Below are positions 1 to 8,646 of a stretch of DNA of 64,000 bases, piece after piece (the first letter of the stretch is position 1; the number at the start of each line of letters is the position of its first letter). The position numbers and the translations under genes were made by a program. Under the pieces are notes generated by a model that was not told the DNA's origin, did no database searches, and saw nothing but the letters and a program-made list of their open reading frames with translations. The DNA comes from CAWJNF01 sp963844235 (GTDB lineage: Bacteria > Actinomycetota > Thermoleophilia > Gaiellales > Gaiellaceae): positions 62,001 through 126,000 of the forward strand of contig CAWJNF010000001.1 in NCBI GenBank assembly GCA_963844235.1, in the 5' to 3' direction.

Positions 1-300
1 ACGATCGCGCACCCACGCCGTCGCTTCCTCGGCCTGAGCCGTCCCGGGCACGCGGCTCGGGAACCGCTCGGCGAGGTCGCGGGCGACCCGTGCCGCGCTC
101 GTGGCGTCGAAGGACGGAGGCAGATCCGGCTTCGGGAGCGCCTCCGGGTGCCCGACCGTGAACGCCGCGACCAGGAGCGGCAGCGCGACGAGCGCCCACG
201 TGACGCGGTACATGCGCCCGCTGACCGGGCGCTCGAGCGACCCACGGCGCGGCCGCCGCCGCTCACGCCTGTTCCGGGTCGGGCTCGGAGTCGTGCTCAT
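1..300 (-). CDS. N-terminal fragment of a membrane-anchored, probable M28-family peptidase
   Basis: The frame starts at an ATG (298-300, minus strand) and runs off the left edge, so only 100 residues are visible. A basic, arginine-rich N-terminus is followed by one hydrophobic segment (about residues 32-48), consistent with a signal anchor. The region after it, with RVARDLAERFPSRVPGT and then a helix ending AEEATAWVRDR, resembles the segment that precedes the zinc-peptidase domain in actinobacterial M28 aminopeptidase-like proteins. The catalytic domain lies outside the window, so the family call is tentative. It is divergent from the response regulator, with about 157 bases between them. Confidence 0.55.
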   Translation of the reverse strand, partial: MSTTPSPTRNRRERRRPRRGSLERPVSGRMYRVTWALVALPLLVAAFTVGHPEALPKPDLPPSFDATSAARVARDLAERFPSRVPGTAQAEEATAWVRDR

Positions 301-457
301 GGTCGTTCGCTCATCTCGGGAGCCCTGCAGGAACCGCCCCGTGCTGGCTGGAGAGACGACGCATGCCGGCGTCCTCGGTCGCCGGCTGGGCGGGGCCGGA
401 CGGGGAGAGGGCTATAGTAGTTTCGATGATCCGGTCGCGGCGCAGCTTCCGGGTGCA

Positions 458-1153
458 GTGACCGGCGCTGCGACCATTCTGCTCGTCGACGACGAGGACT
501 CCGTCCAGAAGCTTCTGACCTACCCGCTCGAGCGCGAGGGGTACCGCGTCATTCAGGCGCGGAGCGGCGAGGAGGCGCTCGAGCGTTTCGATGCCGATCA
601 GCCGGATCTGATCGTGCTGGACCTCATGCTGCCGCGGATCGACGGGTTGGAAGTCTGCCGCCGGGTGCGCGCCGTGAGCGCCGTCCCCATCATCATGCTG
701 ACGGCGCGGGACGACGAGGTCGACAAGGTGCTCGGGCTCGAGATCGGCGCGGACGACTACATCACCAAGCCGTTCTCGATCCGCGAGTTCAGGAGCCGCG
801 TCCGGGCGCTGCTCCGGCGAGCGCAGCTCTCCGATCGTCCCGAGCGCAGCGAGACGATCGAGCACGAGAACCTGAGGATCGATACGACCCGGCGCGCCGT
901 CGAGGCGCATGGCGCGCCCGTGCAGCTCACGTACGTCGAGTTCGAGCTCCTGCGGGCGCTCGCGGCAAGCCCGGGGCGCGTCTACTCGAGACAGCAGCTC
1001 CTCGAGGCTCTGTGGGGAAGCGCCGACTACCGCGATCCACGCACGATCGACGTCCACATCCGTCACCTGCGGGAGAAGATCGAGCGTGACCCGAGCGAGC
1101 CGGAGTACATCTTCACGGTTCGTGGAGTGGGATACCGGTTCCGCGATCGCTGA
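458..1153 (+). CDS. OmpR/PhoB-family response regulator
   Basis: A two-component transcription regulator of 231 residues, the normal length for the family. The receiver domain (about 4-120) has the acidic pair D11-D12, phospho-acceptor D55 in VLDLMLP, T82 and K104 in ITKPFS. The C-terminal winged helix (about 135-230) ends in the characteristic RTIDVHIRHLREKIE and GVGYRF. I chose the GTG at 458 because the receiver fold begins directly after it; the frame is open further upstream, but that sequence is not domain-like. The histidine kinase follows 21 bases downstream and is the likely partner, with an HtrA protease after it, which suggests an envelope-stress circuit (inference). Confidence 0.93.
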   Translation: MTGAATILLVDDEDSVQKLLTYPLEREGYRVIQARSGEEALERFDADQPDLIVLDLMLPRIDGLEVCRRVRAVSAVPIIMLTARDDEVDKVLGLEIGADDYITKPFSIREFRSRVRALLRRAQLSDRPERSETIEHENLRIDTTRRAVEAHGAPVQLTYVEFELLRALAASPGRVYSRQQLLEALWGSADYRDPRTIDVHIRHLREKIERDPSEPEYIFTVRGVGYRFRDR

Positions 1154-1174
1154 CTTGCTAGCTAAGGTCAGAAG

Positions 1175-2602
1175 GTGAGATCGCTCTGGTCGCCGCGAAG
1201 CCTCGGCCTCAAGCTCGGGCTCGTGCTCTTCCTGATCGTCGCCGGAGCCATGGCGCTCGTCTACTTCGCGATCGTCCCGCGGCTCGAGCACCGGCTCGTC
1301 GACACGACGTACGACAGCCTGGAGCGATCGGTACCGACCGTTGCGGTCGGGCTCAACAGCAATCCGCGTTACGAGTACCCGCAGGTTGCCGACTTCTTCC
1401 AGGACCGGCTCAACGCGCGGGTCGCCGTCTTCGAGCGCCTCACCGATGACACGCTCGTGCTCGTCGCGGACTCCTACGAGGCGCCGGCCGAGCTTGCGGG
1501 CGACCCGATCCTGCTCGAGTCGGCCCGTACCGGCTCGCCCGTGCGGGGGCGCACCGAGCGGGATGGCCGCGAGTTCGCGGTGCTCGCCGCACCGGCCCCC
1601 GACCGGCCGGGCACGTACGTGCTGCTGGCGGCCCCGCTGGCCGATCGGCTCTCGGCAATCAACGTCGTCCGGCGCGACCTGTTGATCTTCGGCGGCATCG
1701 CGCTGGCCGCGTCCTGGCTCGTCGGTGCTCTCGCCGCCGGCCGCCACACCCGGCGAATCCGCAGGCTCGAGTCCGCGGCCGAGCGGATCGCGGCCGGGGA
1801 CCTCGAGGCGCCCATCGTGGCCGAGGGCAACGACGAGGTGGCCGAGTTGGCCCGGGGCCTCGATCGCATGCGCGTTCGGCTCGCGCACCTCGACCAGGCG
1901 CGCCGGGAGTTCATCGGCAATGCCTCGCACGAGCTCAGGACGCCGCTGTTCGCGCTCGGCGGCTTCCTCGAGCTGCTGGCGGACGAGGATCTCGACGAGG
2001 CGACGCGACGGGACTTCCTGGAGACGGCGCGCGGGCAGGTGGACCGCCTCACGAGACTCGCAACCGATCTGCTCGACCTCTCGAGGCTGGATGCGGACAA
2101 GCGCGAGTTCGGCTCGGAGCCGGTCGACCTGGTCGCCACCATCACGGCGCTCGCGGAGGAGTTCGGCCCGCTTGCCGAGGCGACAGGTCACGAGCTCGAC
2201 GTCGCGGACGGCGCGGCTGCCGTCGGCCTCGGAGACGCGGAGCGCATCCTGCGAATCGGTCGCGCGCTCGTCGAGAACGCGCTTCGCCACACGCCCGCCG
2301 GTACGACGGTGGAGCTGCGCGCGTCGATCTGGGTCGATCGGGCGCAACTCTCCGTGCACGACGACGGCCCCGGTATCGCTCCGGCAGAGCAGGAGCGGGT
2401 GTTCGAGCGCTTTTATCGCGGGGACGGCTCGGCGCCCGAGGGCAGCGGCATCGGCCTGGCGATTGCGCGGGAGCTTGCCCGGCGCATGGGTGGGACGATC
2501 GAGCTGCGCTCGGAGCCAGGCTCGACGACGTTCACCCTCGCGCTGGCCCGAGCCGCCGTCACAGCGTTTCCACGTGAAAACGTCCTGGTGCTCGAGCCGT
2601 GA
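1175..2602 (+). CDS. Membrane sensor histidine kinase
   Basis: A 475-residue kinase with two transmembrane segments (about 14-34 and 168-188) around a roughly 130-residue extracytoplasmic sensor region. These are followed by a HAMP linker (to about 240), a HisKA domain with the phospho-acceptor H252 in SHELRTPL, and an ATP-binding domain with the N box (NALRHTP), G1 (DDGPGIAP) and G2 (GSGIGLAIA). The GTG start lies 21 bases after the response-regulator stop. Its own stop overlaps the next gene's start (GTGA), so regulator, kinase and HtrA protease form one operon. The sensed signal cannot be read from the sequence. Confidence 0.93.
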   Translation: MRSLWSPRSLGLKLGLVLFLIVAGAMALVYFAIVPRLEHRLVDTTYDSLERSVPTVAVGLNSNPRYEYPQVADFFQDRLNARVAVFERLTDDTLVLVADSYEAPAELAGDPILLESARTGSPVRGRTERDGREFAVLAAPAPDRPGTYVLLAAPLADRLSAINVVRRDLLIFGGIALAASWLVGALAAGRHTRRIRRLESAAERIAAGDLEAPIVAEGNDEVAELARGLDRMRVRLAHLDQARREFIGNASHELRTPLFALGGFLELLADEDLDEATRRDFLETARGQVDRLTRLATDLLDLSRLDADKREFGSEPVDLVATITALAEEFGPLAEATGHELDVADGAAAVGLGDAERILRIGRALVENALRHTPAGTTVELRASIWVDRAQLSVHDDGPGIAPAEQERVFERFYRGDGSAPEGSGIGLAIARELARRMGGTIELRSEPGSTTFTLALARAAVTAFPRENVLVLEP

Positions 2603-3858
2603 GCAACGAGCGACAGCGGCGTACCGGCCCGACCGTGGCGCTTGCCGCGCTCGCGGCCGTCGTCGGTGGCGCCGTGGCTCTCGGGATCGGGGCGGCGGCC
2701 GGCTGGGTCGGCGCGGGCGAGACAGTAGTTCTTCCCCAGCCAGGCGCGCCTGCGGCACTCGTCGCCTCGCCGCCGGAGACCCAGTCCGAATCGGCGTCTG
2801 AGCCGCCACAGGCCCAGGGCGCCTTCGACCCGGCTGCCCTCTACCGCGACCGCGCGCCTGGTGTCGTAACGATCTATGCCCGCTATCCGAATCACGGTGG
2901 CACGGACGTCGACACAGAAGGCCAGGGATCGGGGTTCGTCGTCTCGCCGGACGGGTACATCCTCACGAACTCCCACGTGATCACCACGGCAGGGGGCGGG
3001 GACGTCGTAGCCGATGCAGTGGAGGCGGCAACCGAGGTCTATGTCGAGTTCGCGGACGGCGACCGTGTGGGGGCCGAGATCGTCGGCTGGGACCTGTTCT
3101 ACGACGTCGGGCTCCTCAAGGTGAGACCTGCCGAGCACGCTCTCGTCGCCGTGCCGCTCGGTGACTCGGCGGACGTCGTCGTCGGCGAGCCCGTTGCGGC
3201 GATCGGAAGCCCGTTCGGCCAGGCGGGCTCGCTCGCCGTGGGCGTCGTGTCGGCTACCCGGCGCTCCGTCGAGTCCCTTACCTCCGGCTACAGCGTCATC
3301 GACGCCATCCAGACCGACGCGCCGATCAACCGAGGGAACTCGGGCGGGCCGCTCTTCAACGGGCTCGGTGAGGTCATCGGTATCAACGCGCAGATCCGCA
3401 GCGAGTCGGGAAACGCCGAAGGCGTCGGCTTTGCGATTCCGATCAACGTCGCCCGCCGCGCGATGGAAGAGCTGATCGAACGCGGCGAGGTGCGCTACGC
3501 CTGGATCGGGGTCTCCACGCGGACGCTCACCGCGTCGCTCGCCGGCGAGGCCGGGACGGCCGTCGAACGTGGCGCCGCCATAGAGTGCGTCGTCCCCGGC
3601 AGCCCCGCCGAGTCCGCCGGCCTGCGGGCAGGCGATCGGGAGATCACGGTGGACGGCCTGACGTTCCTGGCCGGCGGCGACGTCGTCGTCGCCATCGACG
3701 GCGACGCCGTGGCGACGAGCGAGGACCTCGGACGGATCGTGGCGACGGGCCTGCGTCCCGGACAGACGGCGAGCTTCACCGTCGTGCGTGACGGCGAGCA
3801 AGTGGCGATCCCGGTCCAGCTGGGAGAGCGTCCGGCCACGGCCAGCGGGGGCTGCTGA
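2599..3858 (+). CDS. HtrA/DegP-type serine protease with PDZ domain
   Basis: A secreted or membrane-tethered trypsin-like protease of 419 residues. An N-terminal hydrophobic helix (about 10-32) is followed by a low-complexity linker, then the protease domain with the catalytic triad H126 (LTNSHV), D169 (YDVGLL) and S248 (RGNSGGPL). A single C-terminal PDZ domain (about 305-410) contains PGSPAESAGLRAGD. Proteins of this family degrade or chaperone misfolded envelope proteins. The start overlaps the histidine kinase stop by 4 bases. Coupling of an HtrA to a two-component system suggests envelope-stress control, as in CssRS/HtrA of Bacillus (by analogy). Confidence 0.92.
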   Translation: MSNERQRRTGPTVALAALAAVVGGAVALGIGAAAGWVGAGETVVLPQPGAPAALVASPPETQSESASEPPQAQGAFDPAALYRDRAPGVVTIYARYPNHGGTDVDTEGQGSGFVVSPDGYILTNSHVITTAGGGDVVADAVEAATEVYVEFADGDRVGAEIVGWDLFYDVGLLKVRPAEHALVAVPLGDSADVVVGEPVAAIGSPFGQAGSLAVGVVSATRRSVESLTSGYSVIDAIQTDAPINRGNSGGPLFNGLGEVIGINAQIRSESGNAEGVGFAIPINVARRAMEELIERGEVRYAWIGVSTRTLTASLAGEAGTAVERGAAIECVVPGSPAESAGLRAGDREITVDGLTFLAGGDVVVAIDGDAVATSEDLGRIVATGLRPGQTASFTVVRDGEQVAIPVQLGERPATASGGC

Positions 3859-3926
3859 GGGCGGCGCCCGCGACGGGGCTCCCGGAACGAAGGGGTCCGA
3901 CCGCGACGAGCTATCCTGGGCCGCCG

Positions 3927-5207
3927 ATGCTTCAGCACATCAACGTCGGTCACAAGAAGCTTGCTGACTACTCGAGTCTGGCCGGCCGCCGGCTCATGGA
4001 CCAGATCCAGCGGCTCGCCGAGCCACTCCAGGGGAAGCGCGTGCTCCACCTCTCGGCCACGGCGTTCGGAGGAGGGGTCGCCGAGATCAACTACACGCTG
4101 CTGCCGCTCATGGTCGATGCGGGCCTCGAGGCCGAATGGCGCGTGATCTGGGGACAGGAGGAGTTCTTCCAGGTGACGAAGACGATCCACAACGCGCTGC
4201 AGGGGAGCCCCGAGGGTCTCGGCGAGGCCGAGCGGGCGATCTACGACGAATACAACCGACGCAACGCGGAGACGCTCGACGACTCCTGGGACATCGTCAT
4301 CGTCCACGATCCCCAGCCGTGCGCGATGGTGGAGTACGCGCGCGGGGCGGCCCGCCACTGGATCTGGCGCTGCCACATCGACCTCTCGCAGCCGAATCGT
4401 GACGTGCTCGCCTTTCTGACGCCGTGGCTCTGCATGTACGACGCGACGATCTTCCACCGCCGCGAATACGTGCCGGGTCACGCGAGCCTGCCGACGGCTT
4501 TCATCTGGCCACCGGCCATCGACCCGCTGGCGCCGAAGAACATGGCGCTCTCGCTCGAGGACGCCCGCTACATCATCGACCAGTTCGGGATCGACGTCGA
4601 CCGGCCGCTTCTGACCCAGGTGTCCCGCTTCGATCCCTGGAAGGATCCGCTCGGCGTCATCGACGCGTACCGCGCTGTCCACATCAAGCGCCCGGAGGTG
4701 CAGCTCGCGCTCGTCGGCTCAATGGCACACGACGATCCCGAGGGCTGGGACTTCTACAACCAGACTGTCGCCTACGCCGGCGGTGACGACGACATCTATA
4801 TCCTCTCGAACCTGAACAACGTCGGCTCCGTCGAGGTCAACGCGTTCCAGGTGATGTCCGCGGCCGTGATTCAGAAGTCGATCCGCGAGGGCTTCGGGCT
4901 CACCGTCTCCGAAGCGCTCTGGAAAGCACGCCCGGTCGTGGCAGGGCGGGTCGGCGGCATCGTTTCGCAGGTCGAGCACGGTCGCACGGGCTTCCTCGTC
5001 GGCTCTTCCCCGGAATGCGCGAAGGCGTGCCTCGAGATCCTCGAGGAACCGAGTCGGGCGCGCGCCATGGCTCTCAGCGGCAAGGAGCACGTTCGCAGCC
5101 ATTTCCTGATGCCGCGCCTGCTGCGGGACTGGCTCGCACTCTTCAACCGTCTCGACGGCAGGGATACGGGCGACGCTCAGCTCGCCACCGTCGGGGAGGC
5201 GGTGTAG
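3927..5207 (+). CDS. treT: TreT-like retaining glycosyltransferase (trehalose synthase family, GT4)
   Basis: A 426-residue GT-B glycosyltransferase. The N-terminal domain has the GGGVAEINYTLLPLM loop typical of trehalose glycosyltransferring synthases. The C-terminal domain has the nucleotide-sugar site SRFDPWKDP and the E-x7-E motif in REGFGLTVSEALWKARPVV. TreT enzymes make trehalose from a nucleotide-glucose and glucose. The next gene, 29 bases on, is a trehalose-6-phosphate synthase, so a role in trehalose or a related glucoside osmolyte is likely. The exact donor and acceptor cannot be read from the sequence. Starts at ATG and stops at TAG. Confidence 0.8.
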   Translation: MLQHINVGHKKLADYSSLAGRRLMDQIQRLAEPLQGKRVLHLSATAFGGGVAEINYTLLPLMVDAGLEAEWRVIWGQEEFFQVTKTIHNALQGSPEGLGEAERAIYDEYNRRNAETLDDSWDIVIVHDPQPCAMVEYARGAARHWIWRCHIDLSQPNRDVLAFLTPWLCMYDATIFHRREYVPGHASLPTAFIWPPAIDPLAPKNMALSLEDARYIIDQFGIDVDRPLLTQVSRFDPWKDPLGVIDAYRAVHIKRPEVQLALVGSMAHDDPEGWDFYNQTVAYAGGDDDIYILSNLNNVGSVEVNAFQVMSAAVIQKSIREGFGLTVSEALWKARPVVAGRVGGIVSQVEHGRTGFLVGSSPECAKACLEILEEPSRARAMALSGKEHVRSHFLMPRLLRDWLALFNRLDGRDTGDAQLATVGEAV

Positions 5208-5236
5208 CGCCATCGGGACCGAGGTACGGTAGGGCG

Positions 5237-6721
5237 ATGAGCGCCCGGCGAGAATTGATCGTCGTCTCGAACCGCGGCCCGGTGACGTTCGGTCGCGACG
5301 CGAGCGGGAACAGGGTCGCCCGCCGCGGCGGCGGCGGGCTCGTGACCGCGCTGCGAAGCCTCGTCACCCACCATGACGTGACCTGGGTGGCGAGCGCCAT
5401 CTCGGACGAGGATCGTCTCGTGGCCTTGGAGGCGGGCTCGGACGCGCTCGACGAGAGCGCCGCCGACGGGTCGCCGTACCGGTTGCGGCTCGTCGACCAC
5501 GACGTCACCGAGTACGACCGCTTCTACAACGTCGTCTCGAACCCGATGCTGTGGTTCGTCCAGCACTACCTGTGGAGCCTCACGAGCTCGCCGAACGTCG
5601 GCCCGGGCCTGCACACGGCCTGGACGGACGGGTACGTGCCGGTGAATCAGCGCTTTGCCGACGCTGTGCTCGACGAGCTCGACCGCCGGCCGGGCGCGAC
5701 CGTGTTTTTCCACGACTACCACCTCTACGTGGCGCCGGGCATGGTCCGGGAGGGCCGCCCAGAGGCCACGCTCGCCCACTTCGTCCATGTTCCATGGGCG
5801 CAGCCGGACTACTGGCGCGTCCTGCCCGAGCCGATCCGCCGTGCGATTCACGAGGGCATCCTCGCCAACGACGTCGTGGGCTTCCATACCGACCGCTGGC
5901 GACGCAACTTCCTGCGCTCCTGCGTGGACATCGCCGGCGCCGTCATCGACATCTCGACCGGCAACGCCCGCCTGGGCGAGCGCGAGATCTGTGCTCGTGT
6001 TGCTCCGATCTCCGTGGACCCGTTCGAGTTCGAGATGCTCGCCCGGAGCGAGCGCGTGCTCGCCGAGGAGAAGGCAATTACGTCCTCGCGGTGCGAGTTC
6101 CTGCTGCTCCGCGTCGATCGTACGGATCCGTCGAAGAACGTCGTCCGCGGCTTTGCGGCCTACGAGCTGTTTCTCGAGTTGCATCCGGAGCTCCACGAGC
6201 GCGTCGCGATGCTGGCGCTGCTCGACCCGTCGCGCCAGGACATCCCGGAGTACGCGGAGTACCTCGGCGCCATCCAGCGCGCCGCCCGCGTCGTCAACGA
6301 CCGCTTCCAGCGCAACGGCTGGCTGCCGCTCGACCTACAGATCCGGGACAACTTCCCGCAGGCGGTAGCGGCCTACAAGCAGTTCGACGTGCTCCTCGTG
6401 AACGCGATCTTCGACGGCATGAACCTCGTCGCCAAGGAGGCCCCGCTCGTGAACGAGCGCGACGGCGTGCTCGTGCTGTCGGAGAACGCCGGCGTGCACG
6501 AGGAGCTTGCCCCCTGGGCGCTGACGGTCAATCCGTTCGACGTCGCCGGTCAGGCCGACGCCATCTACGACGCCCTGACCATGCCGGCGGAGGAAAGACG
6601 CCGTCGCGTCGAGGGAATCCGGGCGCAGGTGCGCGCGCACGACATCGAGGGCTGGATCGAGCGGCAGCTCGCCGACGTCGACGAGGCCGTCGGGGCCCGC
6701 AGAAGTACGATTGGGGCGTGA
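5237..6721 (+). CDS. otsA: Trehalose-6-phosphate synthase (GT20)
   Basis: Transfers glucose from a nucleotide donor to glucose-6-phosphate, giving trehalose-6-phosphate. The 494-residue protein is within the family range. It shows the N-terminal donor loop RRGGGGLVTAL, the acceptor-site HDYHLYVAPGMVR, GFHTDRWRRNF, the donor-binding RVDRTDPSKN and the C-terminal DGMNLVAKE. The ATG at 5237 is chosen because SNRGPV, the usual N-terminal strand, begins about ten residues later; the frame is open upstream, but there it overlaps treT. Its TGA overlaps the GTG of moaC. No OtsB phosphatase gene is in the window, so dephosphorylation must be encoded elsewhere. Confidence 0.92.
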   Translation: MSARRELIVVSNRGPVTFGRDASGNRVARRGGGGLVTALRSLVTHHDVTWVASAISDEDRLVALEAGSDALDESAADGSPYRLRLVDHDVTEYDRFYNVVSNPMLWFVQHYLWSLTSSPNVGPGLHTAWTDGYVPVNQRFADAVLDELDRRPGATVFFHDYHLYVAPGMVREGRPEATLAHFVHVPWAQPDYWRVLPEPIRRAIHEGILANDVVGFHTDRWRRNFLRSCVDIAGAVIDISTGNARLGEREICARVAPISVDPFEFEMLARSERVLAEEKAITSSRCEFLLLRVDRTDPSKNVVRGFAAYELFLELHPELHERVAMLALLDPSRQDIPEYAEYLGAIQRAARVVNDRFQRNGWLPLDLQIRDNFPQAVAAYKQFDVLLVNAIFDGMNLVAKEAPLVNERDGVLVLSENAGVHEELAPWALTVNPFDVAGQADAIYDALTMPAEERRRRVEGIRAQVRAHDIEGWIERQLADVDEAVGARRSTIGA

Positions 6722-7173
6722 GCGACGCCTCCCTGAGCCACGTCGACGAGTCAGGGGCCGTACGGATGGTCGACGTGGGGTCGAAGCCGCTGTCGCGTCG
6801 CCGTGCCGTGGCCGAGGCTCTCGTCGACATGCAACCCGAGACGGCCCGGGCGCTTCGTACCCTGCCGAAGGGTGACGCACTCGCGACCGCGCAGGTCGCC
6901 GGGATCATGGCGGCCAAGCGCACCGCCGAGCTGATCCCCCTCTGCCATCCGCTGCCTCTGAGTGTCGTCGACGTCGAGCTGAGCGTCGGTGAGCGGCAAG
7001 TGACGATTCGCACAATAGCTGAGACGACGGCGCAGACGGGCGTCGAGATGGAGGCGCTCGTGGCGGCGAGCGTCGCCGCGCTCACGGTGTACGACATGGC
7101 CAAGGCGATCGACAAGGCGATGGTGGTCAGCGGTGTTCGCCTCGTCGAGAAGACCAAGGATCCATTGCCGTGA
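6718..7173 (+). CDS. moaC: Cyclic pyranopterin monophosphate synthase MoaC
   Basis: Second step of molybdenum cofactor synthesis: turns the MoaA product into cyclic pyranopterin monophosphate. The 151-residue length is typical. Conserved blocks are KGDALATAQVAGIMAAKRTAELIPLCHPLPL (residues 51-81, including K67 and H77) and TGVEMEALVAAS followed by YDMAKAIDKAM. The GTG start overlaps the otsA stop by 4 bases. MogA follows 67 bases downstream, so these two make a small Mo-cofactor pair. A molybdopterin-dependent oxidoreductase lies in this window at 26808. Confidence 0.95.
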   Translation: MSDASLSHVDESGAVRMVDVGSKPLSRRRAVAEALVDMQPETARALRTLPKGDALATAQVAGIMAAKRTAELIPLCHPLPLSVVDVELSVGERQVTIRTIAETTAQTGVEMEALVAASVAALTVYDMAKAIDKAMVVSGVRLVEKTKDPLP

Positions 7174-7240
7174 ACGCAACGGCCACGGCAAGGGGTGTGG
7201 GAGCCGTGATACATCCGGCCCGCGAGAGGCAAGCCTTAGC

Positions 7241-7720
7241 GTGAGAGCAGCGGTCTTGACGGTTTCCGACGGCGTCTTCCAGGGCACGCGGGAGGATCGC
7301 TCGGGCGATCTGCTCGCGGAGCTGCTTTCCGGCGCGGGCTACGAGGTCGAGCGGCGCGTCGTGCCGGACGAGCGTGACGAGATCGCGGCGGCTCTGCGCG
7401 AGCTTGCCGTCCTCGCGCGCCTTCTGCTGACGACCGGAGGCACGGGGGTGGCGCCGAGGGACGTGACCCCGGAGGCGACCGCCGACGTCGTCGAGCGTGC
7501 CGTGCCGGGGATCCCGGAGGCGCTGCGCGCCGACTCCGTCGCGAAGACGCCGCACGGCCTGCTCTCCCGCGGAACCGCCGGGATCGTGGGCACGGCGCTG
7601 ATCGTGAACCTCCCCGGCTCGCCCGGTGGCTGCCGGGACGGGTTCGCAGTGCTCGAGCCGGTTCTCGAGCACGCGCTCGGGCTGCTCGACGACGCGCCGA
7701 CGGCGCACCGGCAGACCTGA
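7241..7720 (+). CDS. mog: Molybdopterin adenylyltransferase (MogA/MoaB family)
   Basis: Activates molybdopterin by adenylylation before molybdate insertion. The 159-residue protein has the family fold with the nucleotide-binding TTGGTGVAPRDVTPEA block and the C-terminal NLPGSPGGCRD loop. I chose the GTG at 7241 because the VRAAVLTVSDG strand that opens the fold starts there; the longer frame upstream overlaps moaC. The stop codon shares a base with the next gene's ATG (TGATG). MogA and MoaB cannot be separated by eye, so the symbol is provisional. Confidence 0.88.
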   Translation: MRAAVLTVSDGVFQGTREDRSGDLLAELLSGAGYEVERRVVPDERDEIAAALRELAVLARLLLTTGGTGVAPRDVTPEATADVVERAVPGIPEALRADSVAKTPHGLLSRGTAGIVGTALIVNLPGSPGGCRDGFAVLEPVLEHALGLLDDAPTAHRQT

Positions 7721-8631
7721 TGGAGGGGCAGTCGCGGCGGGCCTCTCTGGAGGACGCATCCGGGCCTGCCCCCTCGGTAGTGCTTCGCTATGCGAAGCTG
7801 TTCTCGTCGCTCGTCAAGCTCGAGCACACCGTTTTCGCGCTTCCATTCGCGTACGTGGGCGCCTTCCTGGCGCTCGACGGCGTACCGAGCGCGGCCGAGC
7901 TCGTCTGGATCACGCTGGCGATGGTGGGTGCGCGGAGCTTCGCAATGGCGCTGAACCGGCTGATCGACGCGAGGATCGACGCCCGGAATCCCCGCACGGC
8001 CGCGCGTGAGCTCCCGCGCGGCGCCCTGCTTCCCTGGCAGGTCGTTCTCTTCTCCCTGGGCTCGCTCGCGCTCTTCCTCGTCGCCGTGTACCAGCTGGCG
8101 CCGATCGTGGGCTGGCTCTGGCCGATTCCGGTGGCCGGCTTCGTCCTCTACCCCTACCTGAAGCGTGTGACCTGGCTCTGTCACTTCTGGCTCGGCATCG
8201 TGGACGGGCTCGCCCCCGTCGGCGCCTGGGCAGCGGTGACGAACGAGCTGCCGTGGCAGGCCTGGCTGCTCGGCGCCGCCGTCGCGGTCTGGATCGCCGG
8301 TTTCGACGTGCTCTACGCACTCTTCGACCTCGACGTGGATCGTGCGCAGGGGCTGCAGTCCTTCCCGGCGCGCTTCGGCGTTCGGGCGACGTTCACCGCC
8401 TCCCGCCTGCTGCACGTTGCGACCGTGGCGTTCCTCGTCGGGGCCGGGCTCGGCCTGCCGGTCGGGGCGCTGTACTGGCTCGGTGTCGCGTTCGTCGGCT
8501 TCCTCCTCGCCTACGAGCATGCGCTCGTCTCCCCGAACGACTGGCGCCGGCTCGACACCGCCTTCTTCGCGATGAACGGCGTCATCAGCATCGGGTTCTT
8601 CGCCTTCGTGCTCGCCGACGTCCTCGTGTGA
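7720..8631 (+). CDS. mqnP: UbiA-family prenyltransferase, probably MqnP (menaquinone, futalosine route)
   Basis: An integral membrane aromatic prenyltransferase of 303 residues with about eight hydrophobic helices. The first Asp-rich motif is NRLIDARIDARNPRTAARELPRG (from about residue 85). The second, in the loop DVLYALFDLDVDRAQGLQSFP (about 190-210), is the YALxDxxxD signature of UbiA proteins. The Arg-Asn-Pro-Arg-Thr form is common in UbiA-like enzymes of the futalosine menaquinone pathway. No other mqn gene is in the window, so UbiA or MenA roles are not excluded. It leads a respiratory-cofactor block (heme export, heme synthesis). Confidence 0.75.
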   Translation: MEGQSRRASLEDASGPAPSVVLRYAKLFSSLVKLEHTVFALPFAYVGAFLALDGVPSAAELVWITLAMVGARSFAMALNRLIDARIDARNPRTAARELPRGALLPWQVVLFSLGSLALFLVAVYQLAPIVGWLWPIPVAGFVLYPYLKRVTWLCHFWLGIVDGLAPVGAWAAVTNELPWQAWLLGAAVAVWIAGFDVLYALFDLDVDRAQGLQSFPARFGVRATFTASRLLHVATVAFLVGAGLGLPVGALYWLGVAFVGFLLAYEHALVSPNDWRRLDTAFFAMNGVISIGFFAFVLADVLV

Positions 8632-8646
8632 CCGGATGCCCGTGAC

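Noticed and set aside
426..461. 11-codon upstream ORF (ATG 426) whose stop overlaps the response-regulator GTG
   Set aside because: The GTGA-style overlap could mean a leader peptide, but 11 codons with no attenuator structure is not enough to support it.
311..2809. Very long minus-strand open frame (832 codons) opposite the response regulator and kinase
   Set aside because: It is the antisense shadow of two clear genes, with arginine- and proline-rich sequence and no domain pattern; high GC makes such frames common here.
7174..7240. Possible degenerate member of the palindrome family (GGAGCCGTGATACATCCGGCCCGC)-like stretch before mogA
   Set aside because: Arms pair poorly and neither GTAGGGG nor CCCCTAC end is present. 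Only part of the stretch resembles the family, so it was not counted.
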